DNA from: Chitinophagaceae bacterium
GTDB taxonomy: Bacteria; Bacteroidota; Bacteroidia; Chitinophagales; Chitinophagaceae
NCBI GenBank assembly: GCA_947463755.1
Contig: CANHUK010000088.1
Coordinates: 1 to 6,573, forward strand
DNA: 6,573 bases
Direction of reading: 5' to 3'
Positions within the stretch are counted from its first letter, which is position 1. Each line of letters starts with the position of its first letter. Below, in pieces: positions 1 through 6,573 of this stretch. A model generated the notes under the pieces. It was not told the origin of the DNA, searched no databases, and was given only the letters and a program-made list of their open reading frames with translations. Both the position numbers and the translations under genes were made by a program.

Positions 1-319
1 CCCGGCATTCTTCGCGTAGTCGGATCTCACGCGGAAAAAAGACAGAACCTACCCCGTATTTCCCGAATGGGGGCAGGTGTACGCCCAGTTTCAGGCATTC
101 CTCGAAGAAGAATTCGTGCGGTGTCTGGATCAGGATACCTGCACCGTCGCCGGTGTTGTCCTCACAACCGCAGGCGCCCCGGTGTTCCATGTTTTCGAGG
201 ATGGTGAGCGCGTCCGAAACGATCTGGTGGTTCTTGTTTCCTTTCAGATTGGCTACGAAGCCAATACCGCAGGCGTCATGCTCGAATTCGGGACGGTATA
301 ATCCCAGGTTACTTGCCAT
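1..319 (-). CDS. gltB: Glutamate synthase large subunit, N-terminal part (gene continues past the left edge)
   Basis: Translating the minus strand from the ATG at 319-317 gives 106 uninterrupted residues beginning MASNLGLYRPEFEHDACGIG, which I recognise as the start of the glutamate synthase (GOGAT) large chain. The enzyme makes two glutamates from glutamine and 2-oxoglutarate in the cytoplasm. This part is the class II glutamine amidotransferase domain. In the family a short propeptide is removed to expose a catalytic N-terminal cysteine; here that is Cys17, preceded by the conserved RPEFEHDA. Further family signatures are MEHRGACG (residues 44-51) and NTGDGAGI (55-62). A full chain is about 1,500 residues, so over 90% lies outside the window. 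The reading frame has no stop because it is cut by the edge. It lies 164 bp downstream of ilvA on the same strand, and a separate promoter seems likely. The product supplies the amino donor used in the last step of branched-chain amino acid synthesis. The symbol follows E. coli; Bacillus calls it gltA. Confidence 0.93.
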   Translation of the reverse strand, partial: MASNLGLYRPEFEHDACGIGFVANLKGNKNHQIVSDALTILENMEHRGACGCEDNTGDGAGILIQTPHEFFFEECLKLGVHLPPFGKYGVGSVFFPREIRLREECR

Positions 320-376
320 AGCAAATGTGGGTTATTGAAAAAAAATGAATGATTCGGGTGTTCTTCGCAGGAACGT

Positions 377-405
377 CTAATATATTGGCAAGCGATCAGC
401 GGAAA
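377..405 (-). promoter_or_regulatory. Candidate promoter for gltB (Bacteroidota-type)
   Basis: Read on the minus strand, TTTC (405-402), a 17-base spacer and TATATTAG (384-377) loosely resemble the Bacteroidota promoter pattern of a -33 TTTG and a -7 TAnnTTTG box. Both boxes deviate from consensus. Transcription would start near 370 and leave a leader of about 50 bases before the gltB ATG. The surrounding 320-483 gap is visibly AT-rich, with A-runs at 338-345, 411-417 and 432-437 (plus strand), as expected for a promoter region. I found no convincing terminator for the ilv operon in this gap, so readthrough into gltB is possible. Confidence 0.3.
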
Positions 406-483
406 TTACGAAAAAAATGCGATAAATCCTGAAAAAATTTAAGCAATCGACAGGGGTTCGGGCTTAGCTGAACTTTCGGGGTA

Positions 484-1734
484 TCAGATCAGGTATCCGT
501 AGAGTTTGTCGTCCTTGTTGATCTCTGTTACGTTGATACCATATTGGTTCATTCGGTCCATAAGTCCTTCGTAGTCGGCCCGGCTCTGCAGCTCGATGCC
601 AACAAGGGCCGGACCGGCTTCCTTGTTTGTTTTTTGCATGTATTCGAAACGGGTGATGTCGTCGGTTGGTCCGAGGACCTGGTTCACGAATTCCTTCAGA
701 GCGCCCGGTCGCTGGGCGAAGCTGATGAGGAAATAGTGTTTGAGTCCTTCGTATTGGAGGGATCTTTCCCTGATCTCGGGCATCCGGTCGATGTCATTGT
801 TGCTGCCGCTGACGATGCAGACGATCTTTTTACCCCGGATGGCTTCGGCGTAGTCGTCGAGTGCCGCGATGGACAGGGCTCCGGCGGGTTCAACGACGAT
901 GGCATCTTCATTATAGAGTTTGAGGATGGTGGTGCAGATGCGTCCTTCGGGTACGAGGTGCATTTCGTCAAGCACTTCGCGGCAGATGGAGAAGGTGATG
1001 TCTCCCACGCGTTTAACGGCTGCACCGTCCACGAACCTGTCGATTTCGGTGAGCATCACCGGATGGCCGGCCTTAAGTGCTTCCTTCATGGAGGGAGCGC
1101 CTTCAGGTTCCAGGCCTACGATGCGTGTGTTCGGCGAATGCTGCCGGAAGCAGGTGCCGACACCTGCGGCCAGCCCGCCGCCCCCGACGGGCAGGAACAG
1201 CCAGTCGATGCCCTGGGTTTCATCGAGGATTTCACATCCCACAGTCCCCTGTCCTTCGATGATCCTGAGATCTTCGAAGGGAGGTATGAACACCATATGG
1301 TTTCTGCGGGTGAATTCCATGGCTGCCTGGGCGCAGTCGTCGAATGTGTCGCCGGCGAGTCTGATCTCGATCCACTCCTCCCCGAACATGCGGGTCTGGG
1401 CGATCTTCTGTTTGGGTGTAATGACGGGCATGAAGACGACACCCTTGACCTGCAGTTGTCTGCAGCCGTAGGCGAATCCCTGTGCGTGATTTCCGGCGCT
1501 GGCGCATACGACGCCCTTTTCAAGGTCTTCCTGCGGCAGGGTGCTCATCATGTTATAAGCTCCCCGGATCTTGTAGGATCTCACGACCTGCAGGTCTTCC
1601 CGTTTGAGCCATACCTGGCAGTCGTATTTCCTGGAGAGCCGGTGGTTGTATTGCAGGGGAGTACGCGTGATCACCTTGTGCAGGCGTTCGGCGGCTTTTT
1701 TAAAATCCAGTGCGGTCTGTGTCCCCTGTATCAT
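484..1734 (-). CDS. ilvA: Threonine dehydratase (threonine ammonia-lyase), biosynthetic short form
   Basis: A 416-residue cytoplasmic PLP enzyme that converts threonine to 2-oxobutanoate and ammonia, the entry step to isoleucine. Residues 1 to about 325 are the fold-type II PLP catalytic domain. Lys55 in SYKIRGAYN is the expected Schiff-base lysine. SAGNHAQGFA (79-88) is the substrate/cofactor loop, PVGGGGL (182-188) the phosphate-binding glycine loop, and Ser309 in VSGSNND the residue that contacts the pyridine nitrogen in this family. Residues about 330-416 form one ACT-like regulatory domain. The length matches the roughly 420-residue form of Bacillus and Corynebacterium rather than the roughly 510-residue E. 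coli form with two such domains. The regulatory domain and the place in an ilv operon favour a biosynthetic enzyme over a catabolic TdcB-type enzyme. Feedback inhibition by isoleucine is likely but not provable from sequence. It is the last gene of the cluster, 82 bp after ilvC, and the gap is filled by a large palindrome. The start ATG follows an A-rich stretch (GAAATAAACACC) without a Shine-Dalgarno. Confidence 0.95.
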   Translation of the reverse strand: MIQGTQTALDFKKAAERLHKVITRTPLQYNHRLSRKYDCQVWLKREDLQVVRSYKIRGAYNMMSTLPQEDLEKGVVCASAGNHAQGFAYGCRQLQVKGVVFMPVITPKQKIAQTRMFGEEWIEIRLAGDTFDDCAQAAMEFTRRNHMVFIPPFEDLRIIEGQGTVGCEILDETQGIDWLFLPVGGGGLAAGVGTCFRQHSPNTRIVGLEPEGAPSMKEALKAGHPVMLTEIDRFVDGAAVKRVGDITFSICREVLDEMHLVPEGRICTTILKLYNEDAIVVEPAGALSIAALDDYAEAIRGKKIVCIVSGSNNDIDRMPEIRERSLQYEGLKHYFLISFAQRPGALKEFVNQVLGPTDDITRFEYMQKTNKEAGPALVGIELQSRADYEGLMDRMNQYGINVTEINKDDKLYGYLI

Positions 1735-1748
1735 GGTGTTTATTTCAC

Positions 1749-1810
1749 ATCATCCCGGAGCCCGCCGATTCGCAGCGTTGCGAACCGGCGAAGTCCTCCG
1801 TTATGATGAT
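1749..1810 (-). repeat. Long imperfect palindrome / RNA hairpin between ilvC and ilvA
   Basis: Read on the minus (transcribed) strand, the inner stem CGCCGGTTCGCA (1790-1779) pairs with TGCGAATCGGCG (1774-1763) around a four-base loop ACGC. That is 12 pairs with one G-U wobble. Two further U-G wobbles (1792-1791 with 1762-1761) extend it. After a three-base bulge, CGGAG (1800-1796) pairs with CTCCG (1760-1756), and after a small internal loop ATCATC (1810-1805) pairs with GATGAT (1754-1749). The wobbles would be A-C mismatches in plus-strand RNA, so the structure suits the operon transcript. It starts 6 bases after the ilvC stop codon and ends 14 bases before the ilvA ATG. No T-run follows, so it is not a standard intrinsic terminator. 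An mRNA-stabilising or processing hairpin, a partial terminator that lowers ilvA expression, or a dispersed palindromic repeat are all possible. Confidence 0.75.
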
Positions 1811-1816
1811 ACTTGA

Positions 1817-2866
1817 TCAAGCCTGGTTCTCCGGGCGGAGGCTGCGTACGGTCTTACCGGCCTGCCACATCTCGCTTTCGCGGAGTTCCTTCAGTTCTTC
1901 TTCGAGCTTTGCGCGGTAGTCGGGCTGGCTATTGCTGTCGATGCTGCGCTGGCTTTCCTTTCCTTCAGCGACGCTGGTATAGAGTTCGTTGAAGACAGGC
2001 AGGGTGGCGTCGCGGAATTTTTTCCACCAGTCGAGTGCACCGCGCTGGGCGGTGGTGGAGCAGTTGGCGTACATCCAGTCCATGCCGTTTTCTGCCACCA
2101 GTGGCATGAGCGACTGGGTCAGTTCTTCCACCGTTTCATTGAAGGCTTCGGAGGGTGAGTGTCCGCGCTCCCGCAGCACCTGGTACTGGGCGGCGAAGAT
2201 GCCCTGGATGGCGCCCATCAGGGTGCCGCGCTCACCGGTAAGATCGCTGTATACTTCCTTCTTGAAATTGGTTTCGAAAAGGTAGCCACTGCCAATGGCG
2301 ATGCCGAGGGCGATGACGCGTTCGAAGGCGCGGCCGGTGGCATCCTGATGGATGGCGTAGCTGCTGTTGAGGCCTCGTCCCTGCAGGAACATACGGCGCA
2401 GGGAGGTACCTGAACCTTTCGGGGCAACGAGGAATACATCCACATCAGGGGGAGGTATAATGCCTGTCTGATCGTTGTAGGTGATGCCGAAGCCATGCGA
2501 GAAATAGAGGGCCTTACCGGGCGTGAGATACTTCTTGACCGTCGGCCACATCTGGATCTGGGCAGCGTCACTGAGCAGGTAGCAGATGATCGTGCCGCGC
2601 TGAAGGGCTTCTTCGATCTCAAAGAGGGTTTCTCCGGGGACGAATCCATCGCTCACCGCTTTATCCCAGCTCTTGGAGTTCTTCCGCTGGCCGATGATCA
2701 CGTTGATGCCGTTCTCTTTCTGGTTGAGTGCCTGACCGGGGCCCTGCACGCCGTAGCCGATGACAGCGACGACTTCATCTTTCAGAATTTCCTGTGCTTT
2801 CGCGAGCGGGAACTCGTCCCGGGTCACAACATTTTCTTCCGTCCCGCCAAAATTCAATTTTGCCAT
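1817..2866 (-). CDS. ilvC: Ketol-acid reductoisomerase (class I, NADPH-type)
   Basis: A 349-residue enzyme that converts 2-acetolactate or 2-aceto-2-hydroxybutyrate to the dihydroxy acids by a Mg-dependent alkyl shift and NADPH reduction. The N-terminal Rossmann domain has GYGVQGPGQ (37-45). GQRKNSKSW (59-67), with Arg61 and serines 64 and 66, is the loop that usually binds the NADPH 2'-phosphate. Catalytic residues by family alignment are His124 (SHGFG), Lys150 (PKGSG), Asp208 and Glu212 (YSDLTGERG), Glu244 and Glu248 (ETVEE) and Ser270 (CSTTAQRGA). The length is that of class I; class II enzymes such as E. coli IlvC are about 490 residues. From memory, many segments, including NSSYA, HSPSEAFNETVEE and the C-terminal RPENQ, match yeast Ilv5 better than typical bacterial class I enzymes. 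It starts 60 bp after ilvN, behind an A-rich leader (ACAAACAATCGATCAAC), and precedes the palindrome and ilvA. Confidence 0.97.
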   Translation of the reverse strand: MAKLNFGGTEENVVTRDEFPLAKAQEILKDEVVAVIGYGVQGPGQALNQKENGINVIIGQRKNSKSWDKAVSDGFVPGETLFEIEEALQRGTIICYLLSDAAQIQMWPTVKKYLTPGKALYFSHGFGITYNDQTGIIPPPDVDVFLVAPKGSGTSLRRMFLQGRGLNSSYAIHQDATGRAFERVIALGIAIGSGYLFETNFKKEVYSDLTGERGTLMGAIQGIFAAQYQVLRERGHSPSEAFNETVEELTQSLMPLVAENGMDWMYANCSTTAQRGALDWWKKFRDATLPVFNELYTSVAEGKESQRSIDSNSQPDYRAKLEEELKELRESEMWQAGKTVRSLRPENQA

Positions 2867-2926
2867 GTTGATCGATTGTTTGTATGGATGGTTAACGTTT
2901 CACAATGAATGGATGCTGTTGCTGTA

Positions 2927-3514
2927 TCACATGACGAACACATCCTCTCCCCGGTCGAGGTATTCGTTTTCCCGGGTGGAAGGGTGAGGTTCTGTCTCTT
3001 CAAATTCCTTTAGTTTTTCGTGGAATCCACGGCTTTCCTTGATGATGGCCACGCGGGCGCTTCGGACGAATTCAATGAGTCCGACCGGGGCGAGGACGCT
3101 GATGAGCTTATCTGTTTCCTCGCGATGCCCGGAGGTTTCGAAGATGGTGTAGTCTTTCCGGATGACCACGGCCCTGGCACCGTGTTCGCGCAGCAAACGT
3201 TCTACCTTGACCTTTTCGGCGATCTCATCCGTAGGTACTTTATAGAGGGCGAGTTCCTGCCATACGATCTCCTCGTTGGTATTGAAGTAGGCTTTGAGCA
3301 CGTCCACCTGCTTTTCGATCTGCCGGACGAGTTTGCGCACCACGTCTTCTGTTTCGTTGATGACGATGGTGAACCGGTGGATGCCTTCCACTTCTGAGGG
3401 CGATGTATTTAGGCTTTCGATGTTGATCTTCCGTCTAGAGAACATGATGGCGATCCGGTTGAGGAGGCCGACCTGATTCTCGGTATAGACGGTGATGGTA
3501 TATTCCTGTTTCAT
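2927..3514 (-). CDS. ilvN: Acetolactate synthase small (regulatory) subunit
   Basis: A 195-residue regulatory subunit that raises the activity of IlvB and normally confers valine feedback inhibition. Residues about 4-75 form an ACT domain with the family signature TENQVGLLNRIA followed by NIESL (31-35). Asn13, Gly16 and Asn31 align with E. coli IlvH Asn11, Gly14 and Asn29, residues linked to valine binding, so inhibition by valine is expected. Residues about 84-160 match the C-terminal domain of the family. A charged tail (about 161-195, with EETEP and DRGEDVF) makes it longer than the roughly 163-residue E. coli IlvH. I chose the ATG at 3514 because MKQEYTITVYTEN is where the conserved domain begins. 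An in-frame ATG at 3544 would add MTSGRNKISN and overlap the ilvB stop as ATGA, which would allow translational coupling. Either start leaves the conserved domain unchanged. Confidence 0.93.
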   Translation of the reverse strand: MKQEYTITVYTENQVGLLNRIAIMFSRRKINIESLNTSPSEVEGIHRFTIVINETEDVVRKLVRQIEKQVDVLKAYFNTNEEIVWQELALYKVPTDEIAEKVKVERLLREHGARAVVIRKDYTIFETSGHREETDKLISVLAPVGLIEFVRSARVAIIKESRGFHEKLKEFEETEPHPSTRENEYLDRGEDVFVM

Positions 3515-3529
3515 GTTGCTGATTTTATT

Positions 3530-3534
3530 CCTCC
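3530..3534 (-). promoter_or_regulatory. Possible Shine-Dalgarno-like GGAGG before ilvN
   Basis: GGAGG on the minus strand lies 15 bases before the preferred ilvN ATG at 3514 and just inside the alternative reading frame starting at 3544. The spacing is longer than the usual 5-9 bases, and Bacteroidota rarely rely on Shine-Dalgarno pairing, so its use is doubtful. None of the other complete genes here shows a comparable motif close to its start. Confidence 0.22.
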
Positions 3535-3540
3535 CGGATG

Positions 3541-5277
3541 TCATTTAAGTCTGATCTCGGCGACACCGCAGCCTTGCGGCACCATGGGGAACACGTTATT
3601 TTCCTTGCCGACCATGACTTCCAGGAGATAGGCACCGTCGTGATCGATCATGGTTTCCAATGCCGTTCTTAGGTTCGGGCGTTCGGAGACGGATTGTCCG
3701 GAGACGCCGTAGGCGGCAGCGAGGGCCACGAAATCCGGGCTCTGGATATCCACGGAGGAGTATCGGCGTTCGTGGAAGAGTTCCTGCCACTGCCGTACCA
3801 TCCCGAGGAAGTTATTGTTCAGGATGATGATCTTGACCTTGACGTTGCTCTGCATGATGGTGCCGAGTTCCTGGAGGGTCATCTGGAAGCCTCCGTCGCC
3901 TATGACGGCAACCACTTCGCGATCCGGGGCACCGAATTTGGCGCCGATGGCTGCCGGCAGGGCAAATCCCATCGTGCCGAGCCCTCCGGAGGTCACGTTG
4001 CTCCTGGACTGGTTGAATTTGGCATAACGGCAGGCGACCATCTGGTGCTGTCCTACATCGGTGACGATGACCGCATTTCCATGGGTGATCTGATTCAGGG
4101 TATCGATCACTTCACCCATCGTCAGTTTATCCGATGTCGGGTGGAGTTCTCCCTGGAACACGGCTTCGTCTTCGCTCTTGGTACATTCCCTGAATTTTTC
4201 AAGCCATTTGGGATAGGCTTTCTGTTGCACCAGGGCCGTCAGCATGGGCAGGGTTTCCTTGCAGTCGCCCCATACGGGTACGGTGGCCTTGATATTTTTA
4301 TCGATCTCGGCCGGGTCAATATCCAGGTGGATGACCTTCGCCTGTTTGGCATATTTGTCGAGCCGTCCGGTCACGCGGTCGTCGAAGCGCATGCCGACGG
4401 CGATGAGTACGTCGCATTCATTGGTCAGAACATTCGGTCCGTAATTTCCATGCATGCCGAGCATGCCCACATTGAGGGGGTGATCTGTCGGCAGCGCGCT
4501 GAGGCCGAGGATCGTCCACGCTGCCGGGATCCCGGCCTTTTCGATGAAGGCTTTGAATTCCTGTTCCGCACCGCCCAGGATCACACCTTGTCCGAAGATC
4601 ACAAAGGGGCGCTCGGCTTCGTTGATGAGCCGGGCAGCTTCTTCGACGTACGCCTTCCGGACCACAGGTTTCGGCCGGTAGCTTCGGATGTGGTGGCAGG
4701 GTTTATAGCCCTGATATTCGAATAATTGCAGCTGGGCGTTTTTTGTGATATCGATCAGCACAGGGCCGGGGCGTCCGCTGCCAGCGATGTAGAAGGCCTT
4801 CGCCAGGATTTCGGGGATCTCGGCGGCATCGGTGATCTGGTAGTTCCACTTGGTGACCGGCGTGGTGATATTGATCACATCGGTCTCCTGAAAGGCATCA
4901 GTCCCGAGCAGATGTGCAAATACTTGTCCGGTGATGCAGACCAGCGGGGTGGAGTCGATCATCGCATCGGCGAGACCGGTTACGAGATTGGTGGCGCCGG
5001 GGCCGCTGGTGGCGAATACCACACCGGTGCGGCCCGACGTACGGGCGTAGCCCTGGGCAGCGTGTATGCCGCCCTGTTCGTGGCGTACGAGGATGTGTTC
5101 GAGCCGGTCTTCATACCCGTAGAGCGCGTCGTAGATGGGCATGATGGCTCCACCGGGGTATCCGAAGATCGTGCTGACGCCTTCCTGTACCATGGCTTCA
5201 CAGACGGCCTGTGAGCCGGAGATGGTTCGGGTCTGTTGCGTGGCGGTGGCGGGTGACGTACTGAGTGCGGTGTCCAT
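3541..5277 (-). CDS. ilvB: Acetolactate synthase large (catalytic) subunit, biosynthetic
   Basis: A 578-residue thiamine-diphosphate enzyme that joins pyruvate to pyruvate or to 2-oxobutanoate, the first step common to valine, leucine and isoleucine. Three domains follow the usual order. The N-terminal pyrimidine-binding domain (about 18-185) has the catalytic Glu67 in RHEQGG. The central domain (about 205-340) carries FAD-contact segments including GMRFDDRVTG (295-304). The C-terminal pyrophosphate-binding domain (about 395-560) has the GDGGF motif (460-464) and NNNFLGMVRQWQ (487-498) that bind Mg and the diphosphate. The FAD-binding segments and the ilvN partner mark it as the biosynthetic enzyme, not the catabolic AlsS type. 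The frame stays open to an ATG at 5448, but that start would overlap ilvD by more than 130 bases and add a low-complexity Ser/Pro-rich stretch. The ATG at 5277 lies 37 bp after the ilvD stop and yields a normal-length protein starting MDTALSTSP. Confidence 0.96.
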   Translation of the reverse strand: MDTALSTSPATATQQTRTISGSQAVCEAMVQEGVSTIFGYPGGAIMPIYDALYGYEDRLEHILVRHEQGGIHAAQGYARTSGRTGVVFATSGPGATNLVTGLADAMIDSTPLVCITGQVFAHLLGTDAFQETDVINITTPVTKWNYQITDAAEIPEILAKAFYIAGSGRPGPVLIDITKNAQLQLFEYQGYKPCHHIRSYRPKPVVRKAYVEEAARLINEAERPFVIFGQGVILGGAEQEFKAFIEKAGIPAAWTILGLSALPTDHPLNVGMLGMHGNYGPNVLTNECDVLIAVGMRFDDRVTGRLDKYAKQAKVIHLDIDPAEIDKNIKATVPVWGDCKETLPMLTALVQQKAYPKWLEKFRECTKSEDEAVFQGELHPTSDKLTMGEVIDTLNQITHGNAVIVTDVGQHQMVACRYAKFNQSRSNVTSGGLGTMGFALPAAIGAKFGAPDREVVAVIGDGGFQMTLQELGTIMQSNVKVKIIILNNNFLGMVRQWQELFHERRYSSVDIQSPDFVALAAAYGVSGQSVSERPNLRTALETMIDHDGAYLLEVMVGKENNVFPMVPQGCGVAEIRLK

Positions 5278-5314
5278 GTGGATGTGTTTTGGGCTTTCGG
5301 CGGATGGTTCGGTG

Positions 5315-6573
5315 TTATTCGTCTGTGACGCAGCCTTCGGCGGCGGTGCGTACCTGTTTGGCGTACTTGTAGAGGATCCCCTTGCTGACGGTGAGCGGAG
5401 GCTGCTGCCATGACTTGCGCCTCTGTTCGATCTCTGCTTCGCTGACATGCAGGATCATCTGGTTATTGACGGCGTCGAGCTCAATGATATCGTTGTCGTG
5501 CACGAGGGCGATCAGGCCGCCGTCGTGGGCTTCAGGCGTGATATGCCCCACCACGAAACCATGCGTACCGCCGCTGAAACGTCCGTCGGTGATGAGGGCG
5601 ACGGACTTACCGAGGCCTGCGCCGATGATGGCGGAGGTCGGTTTGAGCATCTCCGGCATGCCGGGCGCACCGCGGGGACCGACATATCTGATGACCACTA
5701 CATCCCCTGCCTTTACCCTGCCTTCTCGTATGCCCGAGATCAGTTGTTCTTCGCCATCGAAGACACGGGCCGGTCCGCTGAAGCGTTCTCCTTCTTTCCC
5801 ACTGATCTTGGCTACGCTGCCACCGGAGGCCAGGTTTCCGTAAAGTATCTGCAGGTGGCCCGTGGCCTTTACCGGGGTTTCTACCGGCAGGATGATGCGT
5901 TGGCTGTTGAAGTCGAGATCCGGAATGTCAGCGAGGTTTTCGGCCATCGTCTTTCCGGTGACGGTGAGGCAATCGCCATGGATCAATCCCTTTGCCAACA
6001 GGTATTTCAATACAGCCGGAACGCCGCCAACATTGTGGAGGTCTTCCATCAGGTATCTGCCGCTGGGCTTAAGGTCTCCGAGTACGGGCACTTTGTCGCT
6101 GATCCGCTGGAAATCGTCCTGTGTGAGTGGAACGCCTACGGCGCGGGCCATGGCGATGAAGTGAAGGACCGCGTTGGTGGATCCGCCGAGTACCATGATG
6201 AGCGTCAGGGCGTTGTCAAAAGCCTTGGCCGTCATGATGTCTGACGGTTTGATATCCTTTTCCAGCAGTCGTTGGATGTATTTACCGGCATCTTTGCATT
6301 CCTGTTTCTTCTCCTCGCTCAGGGCGGGGTTGGAGGAGGAGTAAGGAAGGCTCATACCCAGGGCTTCGATGGCGGAGGCCATGGTATTGGCGGTGTACAT
6401 GCCGCCGCAGGCGCCCGGGCCGGGGCAGGCGTTCATGACAATGCCCTTGAAATCGGCCTCATCAAGGTTCCCTGCGATCTTTTTCCCCAGGGCTTCGAAG
6501 GCGGATATGATGTTGAGGTCCTCTCCCTTGTAATGTCCGGGTGCGATGGTGCCGCCATATACCATGATGGAGG
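5315..6573 (-). CDS. ilvD: Dihydroxy-acid dehydratase, C-terminal three quarters (5' end cut by the right edge)
   Basis: An iron-sulfur dehydratase (IlvD/Edd family) that converts 2,3-dihydroxy-isovalerate and -methylvalerate to the 2-oxo acids that are then transaminated to valine and isoleucine. The frame is open to the window edge: codons for Ser and Ile precede the internal methionine at 6565, matching the family pattern PSIMVYGGT, so that methionine is not the start. About 418 residues are visible; usual length is about 560, so roughly 140 N-terminal residues, with the other cluster cysteines, are missing. Counting from the internal Met, [11 protein letters not shown] (46-56) holds Cys53, a cluster ligand in the family, and [11 protein letters not shown] (327-337) holds Ser331, the proposed catalytic base. 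The GPGACGG form resembles the plant/bacterial [2Fe-2S] type more than the E. coli TCGSCSG form; cluster type is inferred. It is the first visible gene of the cluster; the operon promoter lies outside the window. Confidence 0.96.
   Translation of the reverse strand, partial: SIMVYGGTIAPGHYKGEDLNIISAFEALGKKIAGNLDEADFKGIVMNACPGPGACGGMYTANTMASAIEALGMSLPYSSSNPALSEEKKQECKDAGKYIQRLLEKDIKPSDIMTAKAFDNALTLIMVLGGSTNAVLHFIAMARAVGVPLTQDDFQRISDKVPVLGDLKPSGRYLMEDLHNVGGVPAVLKYLLAKGLIHGDCLTVTGKTMAENLADIPDLDFNSQRIILPVETPVKATGHLQILYGNLASGGSVAKISGKEGERFSGPARVFDGEEQLISGIREGRVKAGDVVVIRYVGPRGAPGMPEMLKPTSAIIGAGLGKSVALITDGRFSGGTHGFVVGHITPEAHDGGLIALVHDNDIIELDAVNNQMILHVSEAEIEQRRKSWQQPPLTVSKGILYKYAKQVRTAAEGCVTDE

Noticed and set aside
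77..301. Plus-strand frame of 74 codons near the left edge
   Set aside because: The minus strand of the same stretch encodes the glutamate synthase N-terminus with its full family signature.
430..483. Possible terminator after ilvA
   Set aside because: Only a 4-bp stem (GTTC/GAAC) with a ten-base loop can be drawn, and it is not directly followed by a T-run; too weak to call.
544..1806. Long open frame (420 codons) on the plus strand opposite ilvA
   Set aside because: Its codons line up exactly with those of ilvA, so it exists only because ilvA hardly uses TTA, CTA and TCA codons. The translation shows no recognisable domain, while the opposite strand is an unmistakable threonine dehydratase.
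2867..2926. Possible regulatory element in the ilvN-ilvC gap
   Set aside because: I see only a short repeated CATCCAT and the usual A-rich leader before ilvC; no stem or operator stands out.
3694..4725. Long open frame (343 codons) on the plus strand opposite ilvB
   Set aside because: It has the same codon-aligned register as ilvB and the same explanation from codon choice.
5278..5448. N-terminal extension of ilvB reaching to 5448
   Set aside because: It overlaps the 3' end of ilvD, is low-complexity Ser/Pro-rich, and would give a protein about 57 residues longer than usual; the ATG at 5277 fits the family.
5447..6244. Long open frame (265 codons) on the plus strand opposite ilvD
   Set aside because: It is codon-aligned with ilvD and lies wholly inside it, with no recognisable domain, so it is a shadow of a real gene.

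Overview
The window carries five genes of isoleucine/valine biosynthesis and the 5' end of a glutamate synthase gene. All are on the minus strand, so transcription runs from high to low coordinates. I read it as chromosomal core metabolism of a Bacteroidota bacterium, probably of the Chitinophagaceae type. The reasons are the ilvD-ilvB-ilvN-ilvC-ilvA order, a ketol-acid reductoisomerase that resembles the fungal enzyme, start codons mostly preceded by A-rich sequence rather than a Shine-Dalgarno, and a long-form IlvN. The lineage is inferred from remembered family features, not from a search.

Layout in transcription order. ilvD (dihydroxy-acid dehydratase, 5' end cut by the window edge) occupies 6573-5315. 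ilvB (acetolactate synthase catalytic subunit) follows after 37 bp at 5277-3541. ilvN (its regulatory subunit) is at 3514-2927; an alternative ATG overlaps the ilvB stop codon. ilvC (ketol-acid reductoisomerase) follows after 60 bp at 2866-1817. An 82-bp gap filled by a long imperfect palindrome leads to ilvA (threonine dehydratase) at 1734-484. After 164 bp of AT-rich DNA, gltB (glutamate synthase large subunit) starts at 319 and runs off the left edge.

How the genes work together. IlvA makes 2-oxobutanoate from threonine. IlvB/IlvN condense pyruvate with pyruvate (valine/leucine branch) or with 2-oxobutanoate (isoleucine branch). IlvC isomerises and reduces the acetohydroxy acids, and IlvD dehydrates the products to the 2-oxo acids. 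The last transamination needs glutamate, which GltB helps supply, but no aminotransferase gene is in the window. The close spacing suggests that ilvDBNCA is one operon. Its promoter and any leader attenuator lie beyond the right edge. gltB is more likely transcribed from its own promoter in the 320-483 gap.

The coding content is ordinary and I see no new multi-gene system. The most interesting non-coding signal is the palindrome between ilvC and ilvA; its wobble pairs fit an RNA made from the operon strand.
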